Shown here one piece after another: positions 1-9,045 of a stretch of DNA of 64,000 nucleotides. Source of the stretch: Lacrimispora amygdalina (GTDB lineage Bacteria; Bacillota; Clostridia; Lachnospirales; Lachnospiraceae); assembly GCF_900205965.1 (NCBI RefSeq), contig NZ_OAOF01000003.1, forward strand, positions 310,001 through 374,000, given 5' to 3'. The translations under genes were made by a program, and so were the position numbers. The notes below the pieces were generated by a model. That model was not told the DNA's origin. It did not search any database and saw nothing but the letters and a program-made list of their open reading frames with translations. The first letter of the stretch is position 1. The number at the start of each line of letters is the position of its first letter.

Positions 1-1719
1 ACCAATCAGGGCTTTTTAAGAAACTGTAACCAGGCAGCAAAGTCGGCAAGAGGAAAATACATCATGTTTTTAAATAATGATACCCAGGTAACCGACGGAT
101 GGCTGGATAGTCTGGTGAATCTAATTGAATCAGATCCCTCCATCGGAATGGTGGGCTCCAAGCTGGTTTATCCCGACGGACGGCTTCAGGAAGCGGGCGG
201 AATCCTCTGGAGCGACGGCTCAGGCTGGAATTACGGACGTCTTGATGATCCGGAGAAGCCTGAATACAATTATGTAAAAGATGTAGATTATATATCCGGT
301 GCCGCAATCCTTCTTTCCAATGATTTATGGAAACGGATCGGCGGCTTCGATGAACGTTTTGCACCAGCTTATTGCGAAGACTCCGATCTCGCTTTTGAGG
401 TGCGCAAAGCCGGTTACCGGGTCGTTTATCAGCCTCTCTCCAAGGTGATTCATTTTGAAGGTATCTCCAACGGAACTGATGTCAATGGCTCAGGTTTAAA
501 ACGCTATCAGGTTGAAAACAGCAAAAAGCTGAAAGAAAAATGGGCGGCGCAGTTTAGCCTGCAAAGTGAAAACAACGGCAATCCTGATCCGTTCCGTGCC
601 AGAGAAAGAAGCCAGGGAAAAGATATCATCCTTGTGGTGGATCACTACGTTCCTACTTATGACCGGGATGCCGGTTCCAAAACAACATACCAGTATTTAA
701 AGATGTTTATTGATAAAGGATATGTAGTCAAGTTCCTGGGAGACAACTTCCTTCATGAAGAACCGTATTCCACCGCTTTGCAGCAGATGGGAATCGAGAT
801 TCTTTACGGCAGGGAGTACCAGGCAGGTATCTGGGACTGGTTAAAGACACATGGAGGCGATATTAAGGCTGCTTATTTAAACCGGCCGCATATCGCCCAG
901 AAATATATTGATTTTCTCCGGGATAATACCAGTATGAAGCTGATCTATTATGGACATGACCTTCATTTCCTGCGGGAAGGCAGGGAATATGAGCTTACAG
1001 GAGACCCGAAAAAGCGGGAAGCATCCGAATACTGGAGATCCATGGAGCTGCGTCTGATGAAAAAGGCGGCAGTATCCTACTATCCTTCCTATGTGGAGCG
1101 GGAAGCCATTCATGAGATTGAGCCTTCTGTACCGGTAAAAGCAATTGTAGCATACGTTTTTGATAAGTTTTTAAACCACATTCCAAGTGACTTTGAGAAG
1201 AGGGAAGGTCTGCTGTTTGTAGGCGGCTTTGCCCATCCACCCAATGCAGACGCTGTATTGTGGTTTGCCAGAGAGATATTCCCATTAATAAGAGAGCAGA
1301 TACCGGTTAATTTCTACATTGTTGGCTCCAGGGTTACGGATGAGATCAAGGCTCTGGAACAGCCGGATAATGGAATTATCGTAAAAGGCTTTGTCACTGA
1401 AGAAGAACTGGCAAGCCTTTATGCCACCTGCCGGATTGTGGTAGTTCCGCTGCGCTACGGAGCAGGTGTGAAGGGCAAGGTAATAGAAGCGCTTTATTAT
1501 GGCGCTCCTGTTGTAACGACCTCCATCGGAGCTGAGGGAATTCCAGAGGCAGAAAAAGTGATGGTGGTAAGAGATGAGCCGGAGACATTTGCCGGGGAAG
1601 TCATTGCACGTTACAATGATCCGGACAGCTTAAGACAGATGAGCCAGAACTCCCAGAATTACATCCGGACGTATCACAGCATTGATGCGGCATGGAGCGT
1701 TGTGGGAGAGGATTTTTAA
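1..1719 (+). CDS. Glycosyltransferase, GT2-GT4 two-domain, 5' partial
   Basis: The frame is open from the first base, so the true start lies upstream; 572 residues are visible. Visible residues 1-175 form the second half of a GT2 domain, with the metal/nucleotide-binding region FLNND (residues 23-27) and an EDSDLAFEVRKAGYR acceptor motif. From about residue 195 a GT4-like domain follows (DRDAGSKTT near its start, then GAGVKGKVIEALYYGAPVV in the donor-site half). Such fusions add sugars during surface polysaccharide or S-layer glycan assembly. The heptose-nucleotide genes directly downstream (46 bp gap) suggest it belongs to the same glycan cluster and may use heptose. Linkage and donor are unknown. 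Confidence 0.85.
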   Translation, partial: TNQGFLRNCNQAAKSARGKYIMFLNNDTQVTDGWLDSLVNLIESDPSIGMVGSKLVYPDGRLQEAGGILWSDGSGWNYGRLDDPEKPEYNYVKDVDYISGAAILLSNDLWKRIGGFDERFAPAYCEDSDLAFEVRKAGYRVVYQPLSKVIHFEGISNGTDVNGSGLKRYQVENSKKLKEKWAAQFSLQSENNGNPDPFRARERSQGKDIILVVDHYVPTYDRDAGSKTTYQYLKMFIDKGYVVKFLGDNFLHEEPYSTALQQMGIEILYGREYQAGIWDWLKTHGGDIKAAYLNRPHIAQKYIDFLRDNTSMKLIYYGHDLHFLREGREYELTGDPKKREASEYWRSMELRLMKKAAVSYYPSYVEREAIHEIEPSVPVKAIVAYVFDKFLNHIPSDFEKREGLLFVGGFAHPPNADAVLWFAREIFPLIREQIPVNFYIVGSRVTDEIKALEQPDNGIIVKGFVTEEELASLYATCRIVVVPLRYGAGVKGKVIEALYYGAPVVTTSIGAEGIPEAEKVMVVRDEPETFAGEVIARYNDPDSLRQMSQNSQNYIRTYHSIDAAWSVVGEDF

Positions 1720-1765
1720 TATTGAAACAGCAGACTGATGATAATAAAAAAGGGAGGACTGAAAG

Positions 1766-2473
1766 ATGCAGGCAGTATTGCTGGCAGGCGGGCTTGGCAC
1801 CAGACTGCGTTCCGTGGTAAGTGACCGGCCAAAGCCTATGGCGCTGATAGAAGAAAAGCCTTTTATGGAATATGTAGTAAGACAGCTGATCCGTTACGGC
1901 GTGACAGAGATTATCTTTGCCGTAGGATACAAAGGCTCTATGGTGGAAGATTATTTTGGAGACGGCAGCAAATGGGGAATCCGGGTGTCTTATGCATATG
2001 AGGAAGAACTTTTAGGAACAGCCGGAGCGATAAAAAATGCAGGAAAACAAGTGACAGAGGATGCGTTTCTTGTTTTAAATGCAGATACCTACTATCAGAT
2101 CGACTGCAGCAGCTTCACAGAACTGATGGAGGAAAAGAACTTAGATATGGCTCTTGTTCTCAGAAAAGTTTCTGATGTCTCCCGCTATGGACAGGCAGTT
2201 TTGGAGAACGGCCGATTAACAGCCTTTGATGAAAAGGTGGAAGAGGCCAGGGAAGGAACAATCAACGGTGGATTCTATTTTATAAAACGCGCTCTTTTAG
2301 ATACCATACCGGAAGGAAAGGTGTCACTTGAGCATGATATGATTCCACTGTGGCTATCCCAGGGGAAAAAGCTGGGAGGCCTTGTAAACGACGGGTATTT
2401 CATTGATATCGGAATCCCGGAAGACTATTACCGTTTCATAAAAGATGTAAAGGAAGGACGGGTGAACATATGA
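1766..2473 (+). CDS. hddC: D-glycero-D-manno-heptose 1-phosphate guanylyltransferase
   Basis: A 235-residue nucleotidyltransferase with the signature LLAGGLGTRL at residues 5-14, followed by RPKPM, and a metal-binding LNADTYY near residue 110. The family includes HddC/RmlA-like enzymes; the next three genes (heptose kinase, phosphatase, isomerase) point to transfer of GMP to heptose 1-phosphate, giving GDP-D-glycero-D-manno-heptose in the cytoplasm. The ATG follows GGGAGGACTGAAAG, an excellent ribosome binding site. The end overlaps the next gene by 4 bases (ATGA), showing translational coupling. The exact nucleotide (GTP or another) is inferred from family and context, not from a residue seen here. 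Confidence 0.85.
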   Translation: MQAVLLAGGLGTRLRSVVSDRPKPMALIEEKPFMEYVVRQLIRYGVTEIIFAVGYKGSMVEDYFGDGSKWGIRVSYAYEEELLGTAGAIKNAGKQVTEDAFLVLNADTYYQIDCSSFTELMEEKNLDMALVLRKVSDVSRYGQAVLENGRLTAFDEKVEEAREGTINGGFYFIKRALLDTIPEGKVSLEHDMIPLWLSQGKKLGGLVNDGYFIDIGIPEDYYRFIKDVKEGRVNI

Positions 2474-3540
2474 TAATCAGAGGACGGGCGCCTTTGCGCG
2501 TTAGTTTTGGCGGAGGCGGTACCGATGTAGCCCCCTTCTGCATTGAACAGGGAGGCGCCATCATCGGCAGCACCATCAACAAATATGCTTACTGTTCCAT
2601 TGTTCCCAGGCAGGATGACCAGATCATCGTCCATTCCCTGGACTTTGATATGACGGTTAAGTATAATACAAAAGAAAACTATGTATACGACGGACGTCTG
2701 GATCTTGTCACTGCTGCGCTGAAGGCAATGGATATCAAGCAGGGCTGCGAGGTTTATTTACAGTGCGATGCCCCTCCAGGATCCGGTCTTGGTACCTCTT
2801 CCACTGTGATGGTAGCACTTTTAACAGCCATGGCCAGATGGAAGGGTGTGGAGCTTGACAGCTATGCCATGGCCGATCTTGCCTATCAGGTGGAGAGAGA
2901 GGATTTAAAGATCGACGGCGGTTATCAGGATCAGTATGCCGCAACCTTCGGAGGTTTTAACTTTATTGAATTCCACGGTCGCAATAACGTGGTAGTAAAC
3001 CCGCTCCGGATCAAAAAGGAGATCATTCATGAACTGCAGTACAATCTGCTGCTTTGCTATACAGGTAATGTTCATGTTTCTGCCAATATCATCAAGGACC
3101 AGGTCTCAAATTACGAGAAAAAGGATCCCTTTGAAGCTATGTGCGAAGTGAAGGCACTGGCCTATGCCATGAAGGACGAGCTTTTGAAGGGCAATTTATA
3201 CAGCTTTGGAAAGCTCTTAGACTATGGCTGGAAGAGCAAAAAAAGAATGAGCAGCAAGATTACAACCCCCCAGATCGATGAGCTTTATGAGGAAGCATTA
3301 AAAGCCGGTGCACTTGGAGGCAAGCTTCTTGGAGCCGGCGGCGGCGGATTCTTACTGGTTTACTGCCCCTATAATGTGCGCCATAAGGTGGCAGCAAGAA
3401 TGGAAGCGGCAGGAGGCCAGCTGACAGACTGGAACTTTGAGTTAAGAGGTGCCCAAAGCTGGATTACCGATGAAAACCGCTGGGATTATGAGAATATCAA
3501 GGTATCCATACCAGACGGACAGTATCATTTTCAGCTGTAG
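2470..3540 (+). CDS. hddA: D-glycero-D-manno-heptose 7-phosphate kinase (GHMP family)
   Basis: A 356-residue GHMP kinase. It shows the N-terminal APLRVSFGGGGTDV sugar-binding motif, the ATP-binding loop PPGSGLGTSS at about residues 101-110, and the C-terminal GAGGGGFLL motif. HddA phosphorylates D-glycero-D-manno-heptose 7-phosphate at C1 to give the 1,7-bisphosphate, the second step toward GDP-heptose. Length and motifs fit the family. It overlaps hddC by 4 bases and is followed by the bisphosphatase after 18 bases, so the steps are encoded as one transcript. Other GHMP sugar kinases of the same shape exist, but the neighbours make the heptose assignment strong. Confidence 0.87.
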   Translation: MIIRGRAPLRVSFGGGGTDVAPFCIEQGGAIIGSTINKYAYCSIVPRQDDQIIVHSLDFDMTVKYNTKENYVYDGRLDLVTAALKAMDIKQGCEVYLQCDAPPGSGLGTSSTVMVALLTAMARWKGVELDSYAMADLAYQVEREDLKIDGGYQDQYAATFGGFNFIEFHGRNNVVVNPLRIKKEIIHELQYNLLLCYTGNVHVSANIIKDQVSNYEKKDPFEAMCEVKALAYAMKDELLKGNLYSFGKLLDYGWKSKKRMSSKITTPQIDELYEEALKAGALGGKLLGAGGGGFLLVYCPYNVRHKVAARMEAAGGQLTDWNFELRGAQSWITDENRWDYENIKVSIPDGQYHFQL

Positions 3541-3558
3541 GCAGGAGAACACATAAAC

Positions 3559-4137
3559 ATGGATAAAATTGTTTTTTTAGACCGGGATGGAACAATCAAT
3601 CAGGAAGTAGAATATTTACACAAGCCTTCTGACTTGGTGATCCTTCCCGGTGTCCCAGCCGCTTTAAGACGTCTGAAGGAACAGGGCTTTCAGCTTGTGG
3701 TGGTTACCAATCAGGCAGGAGTTGCAAGAGGATATTACAGTGAGGCGGATGTCGTCCGGCTGCATGAATATATGAACCAGCTTCTTTCCCGGGACGGAGC
3801 AGAGATAGACCATTTTTTTTACTGTCCCCATCACCCGGTTCATGGAAAAGGTGCGTATAAACAATCCTGCCATTGCCGCAAACCGGATATTGGAATGTTT
3901 GAAATGGCAGAGAGCTGTTATCAGGTGGATAAGTCCCATTCCTATATGATCGGAGATAAGCTTCTGGATACGGAAGCAGGACATAGATATGGCGTAAGCT
4001 CTGTTCTCGTCGGCACCGGATATGGAAAGGAATTATATTCTGGTCTGACAGAAGAGGAAAAGCAGAAGGCCTTTGATGCTTATGCGGACGACTTAAACGC
4101 AGCAGCAGAATGGATCTTAAAAAGAGAAGGAGTGTGA
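3559..4137 (+). CDS. gmhB: D-glycero-D-manno-heptose 1,7-bisphosphate phosphatase
   Basis: A 192-residue HAD-IIIA hydrolase. The nucleophile motif FLDRDGTIN is at residues 5-13, VVTNQAGVARG gives motif II, and the family zinc site is visible as CPHHP followed by CHCRKP. MIGDKLLDTEAG supplies the last acidic motif. GmhB removes the C7 phosphate from heptose 1,7-bisphosphate, leaving heptose 1-phosphate for HddC. Family length is about 190 residues, so it is full length. A CAGGAGAA ribosome binding site precedes the ATG. It sits between the kinase and isomerase genes of the same pathway. Confidence 0.9.
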   Translation: MDKIVFLDRDGTINQEVEYLHKPSDLVILPGVPAALRRLKEQGFQLVVVTNQAGVARGYYSEADVVRLHEYMNQLLSRDGAEIDHFFYCPHHPVHGKGAYKQSCHCRKPDIGMFEMAESCYQVDKSHSYMIGDKLLDTEAGHRYGVSSVLVGTGYGKELYSGLTEEEKQKAFDAYADDLNAAAEWILKREGV

Positions 4138-4142
4138 GCTTA

Positions 4143-4778
4143 ATGGAACCCATGAAGTATTTAGAAGAGCTTCTTGTCCGTTATCCGGTATTAACCAGTG
4201 TAAAAGCTGAGATAAAGGAAGCTTATGAGATTCTTGAGAACTGTTATGAAAATGGAGGAAAGCTTTTAATTGCCGGTAACGGAGGAAGCTGTGCGGATGC
4301 AGAACACATCGTCGGAGAACTGATGAAGGGCTTTGTAAAACGCAGAGCTGTTTCCGAAGAATTTGCACAAAAGCTTTTAGAGGCAGACCCGGTCCGCGGA
4401 AAAGAACTGGCGGATAAACTTCAGGGAGGGCTCCCGGCCATCGCTTTAACCGGGCATCCCGGACTTTCCACTGCGTTTTTAAATGATGTGGACGGAAGCT
4501 TTATCTATGCACAGCAGACATACGGATATGGGAAAAAAGGAGATGTTCTTCTTGGCATTTCCACTTCCGGAAATTCACAGAATATTATGTATGCCATGGC
4601 TGCAGCCAGGGCGATGGGCATGAAAACTATCGGTCTTACCGGAAGAGACGGAGGACAGCTGAAAGAGACAGCAGATACGGTCATCGTTGTGCCGGAGAAT
4701 GAAACCTTTAAGATTCAGGAGCTTCACCTGCCGGTCTACCATGCACTGTGTCTGATGTTAGAGGAACGGTTTTTTTAA
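4143..4778 (+). CDS. gmhA: Sedoheptulose 7-phosphate isomerase (SIS domain)
   Basis: A 211-residue SIS-domain protein with IAGNGGSCADAEHIVGE near residue 45 and GISTSGNSQN further on. GmhA converts sedoheptulose 7-phosphate to D-glycero-D-manno-heptose 7-phosphate, the entry step of heptose-nucleotide synthesis. I chose the ATG at 4143 because AGAAGGAG lies just upstream; the frame can be extended to 4110, but that start overlaps gmhB and has no ribosome site. Between FVKRRAVSEEF and GLPAIALTGHP there is a stretch of about 25 residues that is absent from short enterobacterial GmhA, so it belongs to a longer subfamily. It is the last of the four heptose genes. Confidence 0.85.
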   Translation: MEPMKYLEELLVRYPVLTSVKAEIKEAYEILENCYENGGKLLIAGNGGSCADAEHIVGELMKGFVKRRAVSEEFAQKLLEADPVRGKELADKLQGGLPAIALTGHPGLSTAFLNDVDGSFIYAQQTYGYGKKGDVLLGISTSGNSQNIMYAMAAARAMGMKTIGLTGRDGGQLKETADTVIVVPENETFKIQELHLPVYHALCLMLEERFF

Positions 4779-4801
4779 TGTTACGAGAACAGGAGGAAAA
4801 A

Positions 4802-6634
4802 ATGGAAGAGAGACAATGGATGGGTAAGGAAGCGTTATGGAAAAACGAAGTCATTGCGGCTCTGCTTTTGATTTCCTTTGCTTTTTTCATAAACAGGGGA
4901 ATAAAAATAAACGGACTTTACATGGATGATCTTTATCTCTGGTCCTGTTACGGCGAACAGACCTTTCGTCAGTTTGTATTCCCTCTGGGAAGCACCCGGT
5001 TCCGTTTCGTTTATTACCTGGCGGCATGGCTTGAGATGATGGCTCTTGGAAGCCATACCGAATGGTTTGTGCCCTTTAATATACTGTTAAACAGCTGTAT
5101 TGCATTCACCATCTACCGGTTCGGGAAACGGCTTTCCCATCGTTGGCTTGTGGGAATTGGCTGCGGAATTCTCTATCTGCTTTCCAGAATGTCCTACTAT
5201 CAGATCAGTCAGGTGTATGGACTTATGGAAAGCATGGCCCTTTGGATGGCAATCGGAATCCTTTACTTTCTGTACCGCTATCTGTCTGAAAAGGACAAGA
5301 CGGACCGTTATATCCAGGCAGCAGCAGGTCTTTACTTTTCCGTGTGCTTTGTCCATGAGCGTTATATGGTACTCCTTCCCTTGTTTTTCTTTGCATTCTG
5401 GATTAAAAAAGAGAAACGGCCTTTGTGCTGGCTTGGAATAACCGGAGCTTTTCTGGCAGTTCAGGCTATCCGTTTTTTTACCATTGGAAGCATTTCACCT
5501 GCGGGAACAGGAGGGACTGATGTAGCGGATACATTTAATATAACCCAAAGCTTCCATTTTGCACTAAGCCAGGTTCTTTATATATTTGGAATCAACACAG
5601 GACCGGATTATTTAAGCGGATTAAGCTGGAGTCAGTCACCCTCCTGGGTAAGGGTTCTTGTTATGCTCGCTAATTTTTCTCTTCTGATTATGACGGTTGG
5701 TTTCTTACTGGTTCTGTTCCAGGACAGAAAAAAATTAAAAAAACGGCTTCCTGTAATTGGCCTTTTTCTTATTTTTATCGCCCTGTGTATCGGCTCCTCA
5801 AGTGTGACAATCCGGGTGGAGACCAGATGGATCTATGTATCCATGACTGCCGCATGGCTGTTTGCCGCGTATTTATGCGGGGAAATGGTACCTCCGGGAG
5901 AAGGTCAGACATTATCCGGGAGACCACTGATATTCTGCGGACTGTTTCTGCTTTACGGACTTCTCATGTTCCCGGTGGAAAGCTTCTACCGTGGAAAGTA
6001 TGAGAATCTTTACTACTGGTCCTCCCAGCTTCGCTATAACTCCCTTGCGGAGGAGACCTATGTAAAGTATGGAAATGACATATTCGGGAAAAAGATCTAT
6101 ATTATCGGCAATACCTACAAAATGAGTGATTTTACAGCCAGGACCTTTTTTAAGACCTTTGACCGTAAACGTCTGGCTGAGGGAACAGAAGTAACGTTTA
6201 TTAATTCCATCAGAGATATCGGGCTGGTAACGCCCAATATGCTGATCCTTCGGGAGGATCCTGAACATAATGCATTTCAGGATGTGACTTCATTTGTCAA
6301 GGATTTAAAATTCCAGCGGGTCTATGGCAGTTATGAAGACGGCTGGCTGGACGAAGATGCGAAGATCAGAATCATGGCTGGCAAAGAGGGAAAGATCAAG
6401 ATGAAATTCTACTATCCCGGTGAAATAACAGGACTGGAGCACATTACTGTGATGGTGGAAGGACAGGAAAAAACAGTTGTAACCATTAATTCCAGCACAG
6501 CAGCTGCAGAAATTGATGTTCCCCCATATAAAGTATCGGAACTGACGTTTAACAGTAACTTTTATTACAAGGCGGCATCAGAGCAGCGAAGCGAAAAGCA
6601 CCTGGCTGTGGTCGCTGAAATTACAGCAGATTAA
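4802..6634 (+). CDS. Polytopic membrane protein, probable surface-glycan enzyme
   Basis: 610 residues, with about ten to twelve hydrophobic membrane segments between roughly residues 15 and 430, and a soluble C-terminal part of about 180 residues. An acidic YMDDLYLW motif sits in the first outer loop (about residue 40). This layout, an early acidic loop after the first segment and a soluble tail, resembles GT-C-fold enzymes that use polyprenyl-phosphate sugars. I do not recognise a named family. The start at 4802 is chosen because AGGAGG lies 5 bases before it; the frame also contains an ATG at 4778 overlapping gmhA. It is followed after 17 bases by another polytopic protein. Confidence 0.7.
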   Translation: MEERQWMGKEALWKNEVIAALLLISFAFFINRGIKINGLYMDDLYLWSCYGEQTFRQFVFPLGSTRFRFVYYLAAWLEMMALGSHTEWFVPFNILLNSCIAFTIYRFGKRLSHRWLVGIGCGILYLLSRMSYYQISQVYGLMESMALWMAIGILYFLYRYLSEKDKTDRYIQAAAGLYFSVCFVHERYMVLLPLFFFAFWIKKEKRPLCWLGITGAFLAVQAIRFFTIGSISPAGTGGTDVADTFNITQSFHFALSQVLYIFGINTGPDYLSGLSWSQSPSWVRVLVMLANFSLLIMTVGFLLVLFQDRKKLKKRLPVIGLFLIFIALCIGSSSVTIRVETRWIYVSMTAAWLFAAYLCGEMVPPGEGQTLSGRPLIFCGLFLLYGLLMFPVESFYRGKYENLYYWSSQLRYNSLAEETYVKYGNDIFGKKIYIIGNTYKMSDFTARTFFKTFDRKRLAEGTEVTFINSIRDIGLVTPNMLILREDPEHNAFQDVTSFVKDLKFQRVYGSYEDGWLDEDAKIRIMAGKEGKIKMKFYYPGEITGLEHITVMVEGQEKTVVTINSSTAAAEIDVPPYKVSELTFNSNFYYKAASEQRSEKHLAVVAEITAD

Positions 6635-6651
6635 GTGACAGAGGTGAGAGG

Positions 6652-8028
6652 ATGAAACAAAAATACGTTTATTATACAGTCCCGGTTCTGGGAACCATAT
6701 TCTGCCTCTGGTACATCTTTGCGGCAACCTGCGATGGGATTTACTCAGACTATATTCGCCTGGTAAACAGCTATCTTCCGGATGTTTTTAATCCGAAGCT
6801 GTTTTTTGTGCCGGATATTCTCACAAGAATCCCCATAAATTATCTGGCAAGAATTATCAATGTCACCTTCTTTGATTATAATATAATGTTTGACCGTATT
6901 CTGGGTGTGCTGGCCCTGGGCCTTTCCGGTGCTTTCATAACTGCCTATTGCGTCCGTAAAAAGCTTTCCTATGGCTGGCTTCTGGTTGTGATGGCAGTCT
7001 TGTTCAGCCTGAATAAATGGGAGATGTTAAACAATGGAAGCGGATTTGCCCATTTTTTGTCGTTTGCGCTTTTCTACTGGCATTATGAGGGAATGGACCG
7101 GGTATGGAGCGGCAGTGACCGTTATTATGACCGTATTCTTCTGATCGTTCTTCCGTTTCCAATCACTCTTCTGGTGGCAGGACCGTATTGCGCCATTTAT
7201 ACCGTGACAGTGCTTCTTTCCTGTCTGATGATGTATCTGCTTAAAAGACGGAGACTGGGACTGCAGCCGCTTGTTTATGGAGGTGCAGCCCTTGTTCCGT
7301 TTCTTTTATATTTATGGAGCAATGCATATGCGGTGGAAGACCATGCAGCACCCGCGACCGTTCCGTTGCTTACACAGCTTATGGATACTCCCGGATTCTT
7401 TATCCGGTTTTTTGTAAAATCCTTTTCATCTATGGTCATTGAAGGGGAGAGGGCAGAACAGATTTTTCGTACCAATGGCCCTTTTCTGTTCCTGGGACTC
7501 CTTGTAATTGCATTCTATCTGCTGGCACTGTGGTACAACTGGTATTACCGCCTTTATGAGGAAACCATTCTACCGTTTCTCTTAATCATATCCGGAGGCT
7601 GCAATCATCTGCTGATTGTATTATCCAGATGGATCTTTCTTAATGAAAATTACGGACTGAGTTCCAGGTATGCACTGCAGTTTCAGACCGGCATACTGGG
7701 GATCCTCCTTACGTTTGCGTTACTTTTCAGAAAGAGAAAATACCGGATCGGTACAGGAGTGAAACTGGCGGCTGGAATCGCCTGTCTTGTATTTGTATTA
7801 GGAAATTGTTATACCACTTATACGGAGATCAAAAAAGCACCTCACAGGCTGGAACTTTATGAAAAGAGGGCGAAACTATCCTTAAAGTTTGAGCAGCTGA
7901 CAGACGATGAACTCCGGGAAAACTTCGAGTATCGTCCCAACAGATCAGACAGTGGTCAGAAAGTAAGAAGTGCACTGACTATATTAAAAGAAAATGGTTA
8001 CAGTGTATTTCGAGAGGATAACCAGTAA
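6652..8028 (+). CDS. Polytopic membrane protein, GtrII/GT-C-like candidate
   Basis: 458 residues, with around ten membrane segments and a charged C-terminal tail of about 70 residues. The first loop carries ATCDGIYSDYIRL, acidic residues right after the first segment as in GT-C-type glycosyltransferases. A GAGGTGAG ribosome binding site precedes the ATG. It lies directly before a polyprenyl-phosphate glycosyltransferase gene (16 bases). In known Gtr systems a DPM1-like enzyme loads a sugar on undecaprenyl phosphate and a multispanning partner transfers it to a surface glycan; I infer a similar partnership. The acceptor and sugar are not evident. Confidence 0.65.
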   Translation: MKQKYVYYTVPVLGTIFCLWYIFAATCDGIYSDYIRLVNSYLPDVFNPKLFFVPDILTRIPINYLARIINVTFFDYNIMFDRILGVLALGLSGAFITAYCVRKKLSYGWLLVVMAVLFSLNKWEMLNNGSGFAHFLSFALFYWHYEGMDRVWSGSDRYYDRILLIVLPFPITLLVAGPYCAIYTVTVLLSCLMMYLLKRRRLGLQPLVYGGAALVPFLLYLWSNAYAVEDHAAPATVPLLTQLMDTPGFFIRFFVKSFSSMVIEGERAEQIFRTNGPFLFLGLLVIAFYLLALWYNWYYRLYEETILPFLLIISGGCNHLLIVLSRWIFLNENYGLSSRYALQFQTGILGILLTFALLFRKRKYRIGTGVKLAAGIACLVFVLGNCYTTYTEIKKAPHRLELYEKRAKLSLKFEQLTDDELRENFEYRPNRSDSGQKVRSALTILKENGYSVFREDNQ

Positions 8029-8043
8029 CGAAGGAGTAGATTT

Positions 8044-8976
8044 ATGAAAAAGACATTATCGGTCGTTGTTTCATGCTATAATGAAGAACTGGCGCTTAAT
8101 CAATTCTATGAGGAAACGGCCACTATTTTGAAAAAACTAAGCTGGGACTATGAGCTTATCTTTGTAAATGACGGCAGTCAGGATCAGACGCTTTCTGTAC
8201 TTACCCGTCTTTCCGAGTTAGATGAGAAGGTAAAGATGATCAGCTTTTCCCGGAATTTTGGCCATGAAGCAGCCATGATAGCCGGCCTGGATTACAGTCA
8301 GGGCGATGGAATTGTGTGCATGGATGCAGATTTACAGCACCCGCCGGAATATCTTCCTGAGATAGTAAAAAAGCTGGAAGAGGGCTGTGATGTAATCAAC
8401 ATGGTCCGTACCAGGAATGAATCCGCCGGCTGGTTTAAAAACTTTGCCTCTGCTGCCTTTTACCGTCTGATCAATGTACTCTCTGATGTAAAATTCGAGC
8501 CCAATGCCTCCGATTTCTTTGCTGTATCTGGAAAAGCGGCAAAGGTTCTGAAGGATAATTACAGAGAAAAGGTCCGCTTCCTGAGGGGATATGTGCAAAA
8601 CATCGGATTTTCCAGAACAACGATTGAATATGAGGCCAGGACCCGGGTTGCAGGAGAAAGCAAATACAGTATAAAGAAATTAATTGCATTTTCCGTAAAC
8701 ACCATCATGTGTTTTTCCAACCTGCCTTTAAAGCTGGGGATTTATGCCGGCTGCGGAGCCGGAGTACTTGGAATTATTATGATGATCTATACCATATGGA
8801 GCTGGGCGAGAGTGGGAACACCAAGCGGGTATGCTACAATTATCGTACTGTTGTGCTTCATGTTTGCAGTTCTGTTTCTGATTGTCGGAATTATTGGAAA
8901 TTATATAGCGATCCTGTTTGCAGAATTAAAAGACAGGCCGATTTATATTGTGGAAGAGACGAAAAACATTCATTGA
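8044..8976 (+). CDS. Polyprenyl-phosphate glycosyltransferase, DPM1/GtrB-like GT2
   Basis: 310 residues. The N-terminal GT2 domain (about 1-230) opens with LSVVVSCYNEE, has FVNDGSQDQT and the catalytic VCMDADLQHPPE, and the QDQ-like SFSRNFGHEAAM motif typical of the DPM1/GtrB group. Two membrane segments follow at about residues 232-260 and 268-295. Members transfer a sugar from a nucleotide donor to undecaprenyl phosphate at the inner face of the membrane. A GAAGGAG ribosome binding site precedes the ATG. It closes the first glycan cluster and likely supplies lipid-linked sugar to one or both of the upstream polytopic proteins. Confidence 0.87.
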   Translation: MKKTLSVVVSCYNEELALNQFYEETATILKKLSWDYELIFVNDGSQDQTLSVLTRLSELDEKVKMISFSRNFGHEAAMIAGLDYSQGDGIVCMDADLQHPPEYLPEIVKKLEEGCDVINMVRTRNESAGWFKNFASAAFYRLINVLSDVKFEPNASDFFAVSGKAAKVLKDNYREKVRFLRGYVQNIGFSRTTIEYEARTRVAGESKYSIKKLIAFSVNTIMCFSNLPLKLGIYAGCGAGVLGIIMMIYTIWSWARVGTPSGYATIIVLLCFMFAVLFLIVGIIGNYIAILFAELKDRPIYIVEETKNIH

Positions 8977-9001
8977 TTCCTTTCTTTTGAAATGTTATAA
9001 T
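8973..9001 (+). promoter_or_regulatory. Sigma-A promoter for the Rpn-like nuclease gene
   Basis: TTGATT, 17 bases, TATAAT. The -35 box overlaps the stop codon of the preceding glycosyltransferase gene, so the nuclease gene is probably expressed separately. Seen directly; activity is inferred. Confidence 0.7.
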
Positions 9002-9045
9002 AAATATAGGATATTTTGTATTCCCTGGAGAGGGAAAGGAAACAA

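Noticed and set aside
5100..5441. 113-codon frame inside the polytopic protein gene
   Set aside because: It is an overlapping shadow with no ribosome site and non-protein-like composition; the membrane protein frame explains the region.
8709..8990. 93-codon frame overlapping the end of the GT2 gene
   Set aside because: Shadow in another phase; the GT2 frame holds the membrane segments expected there.
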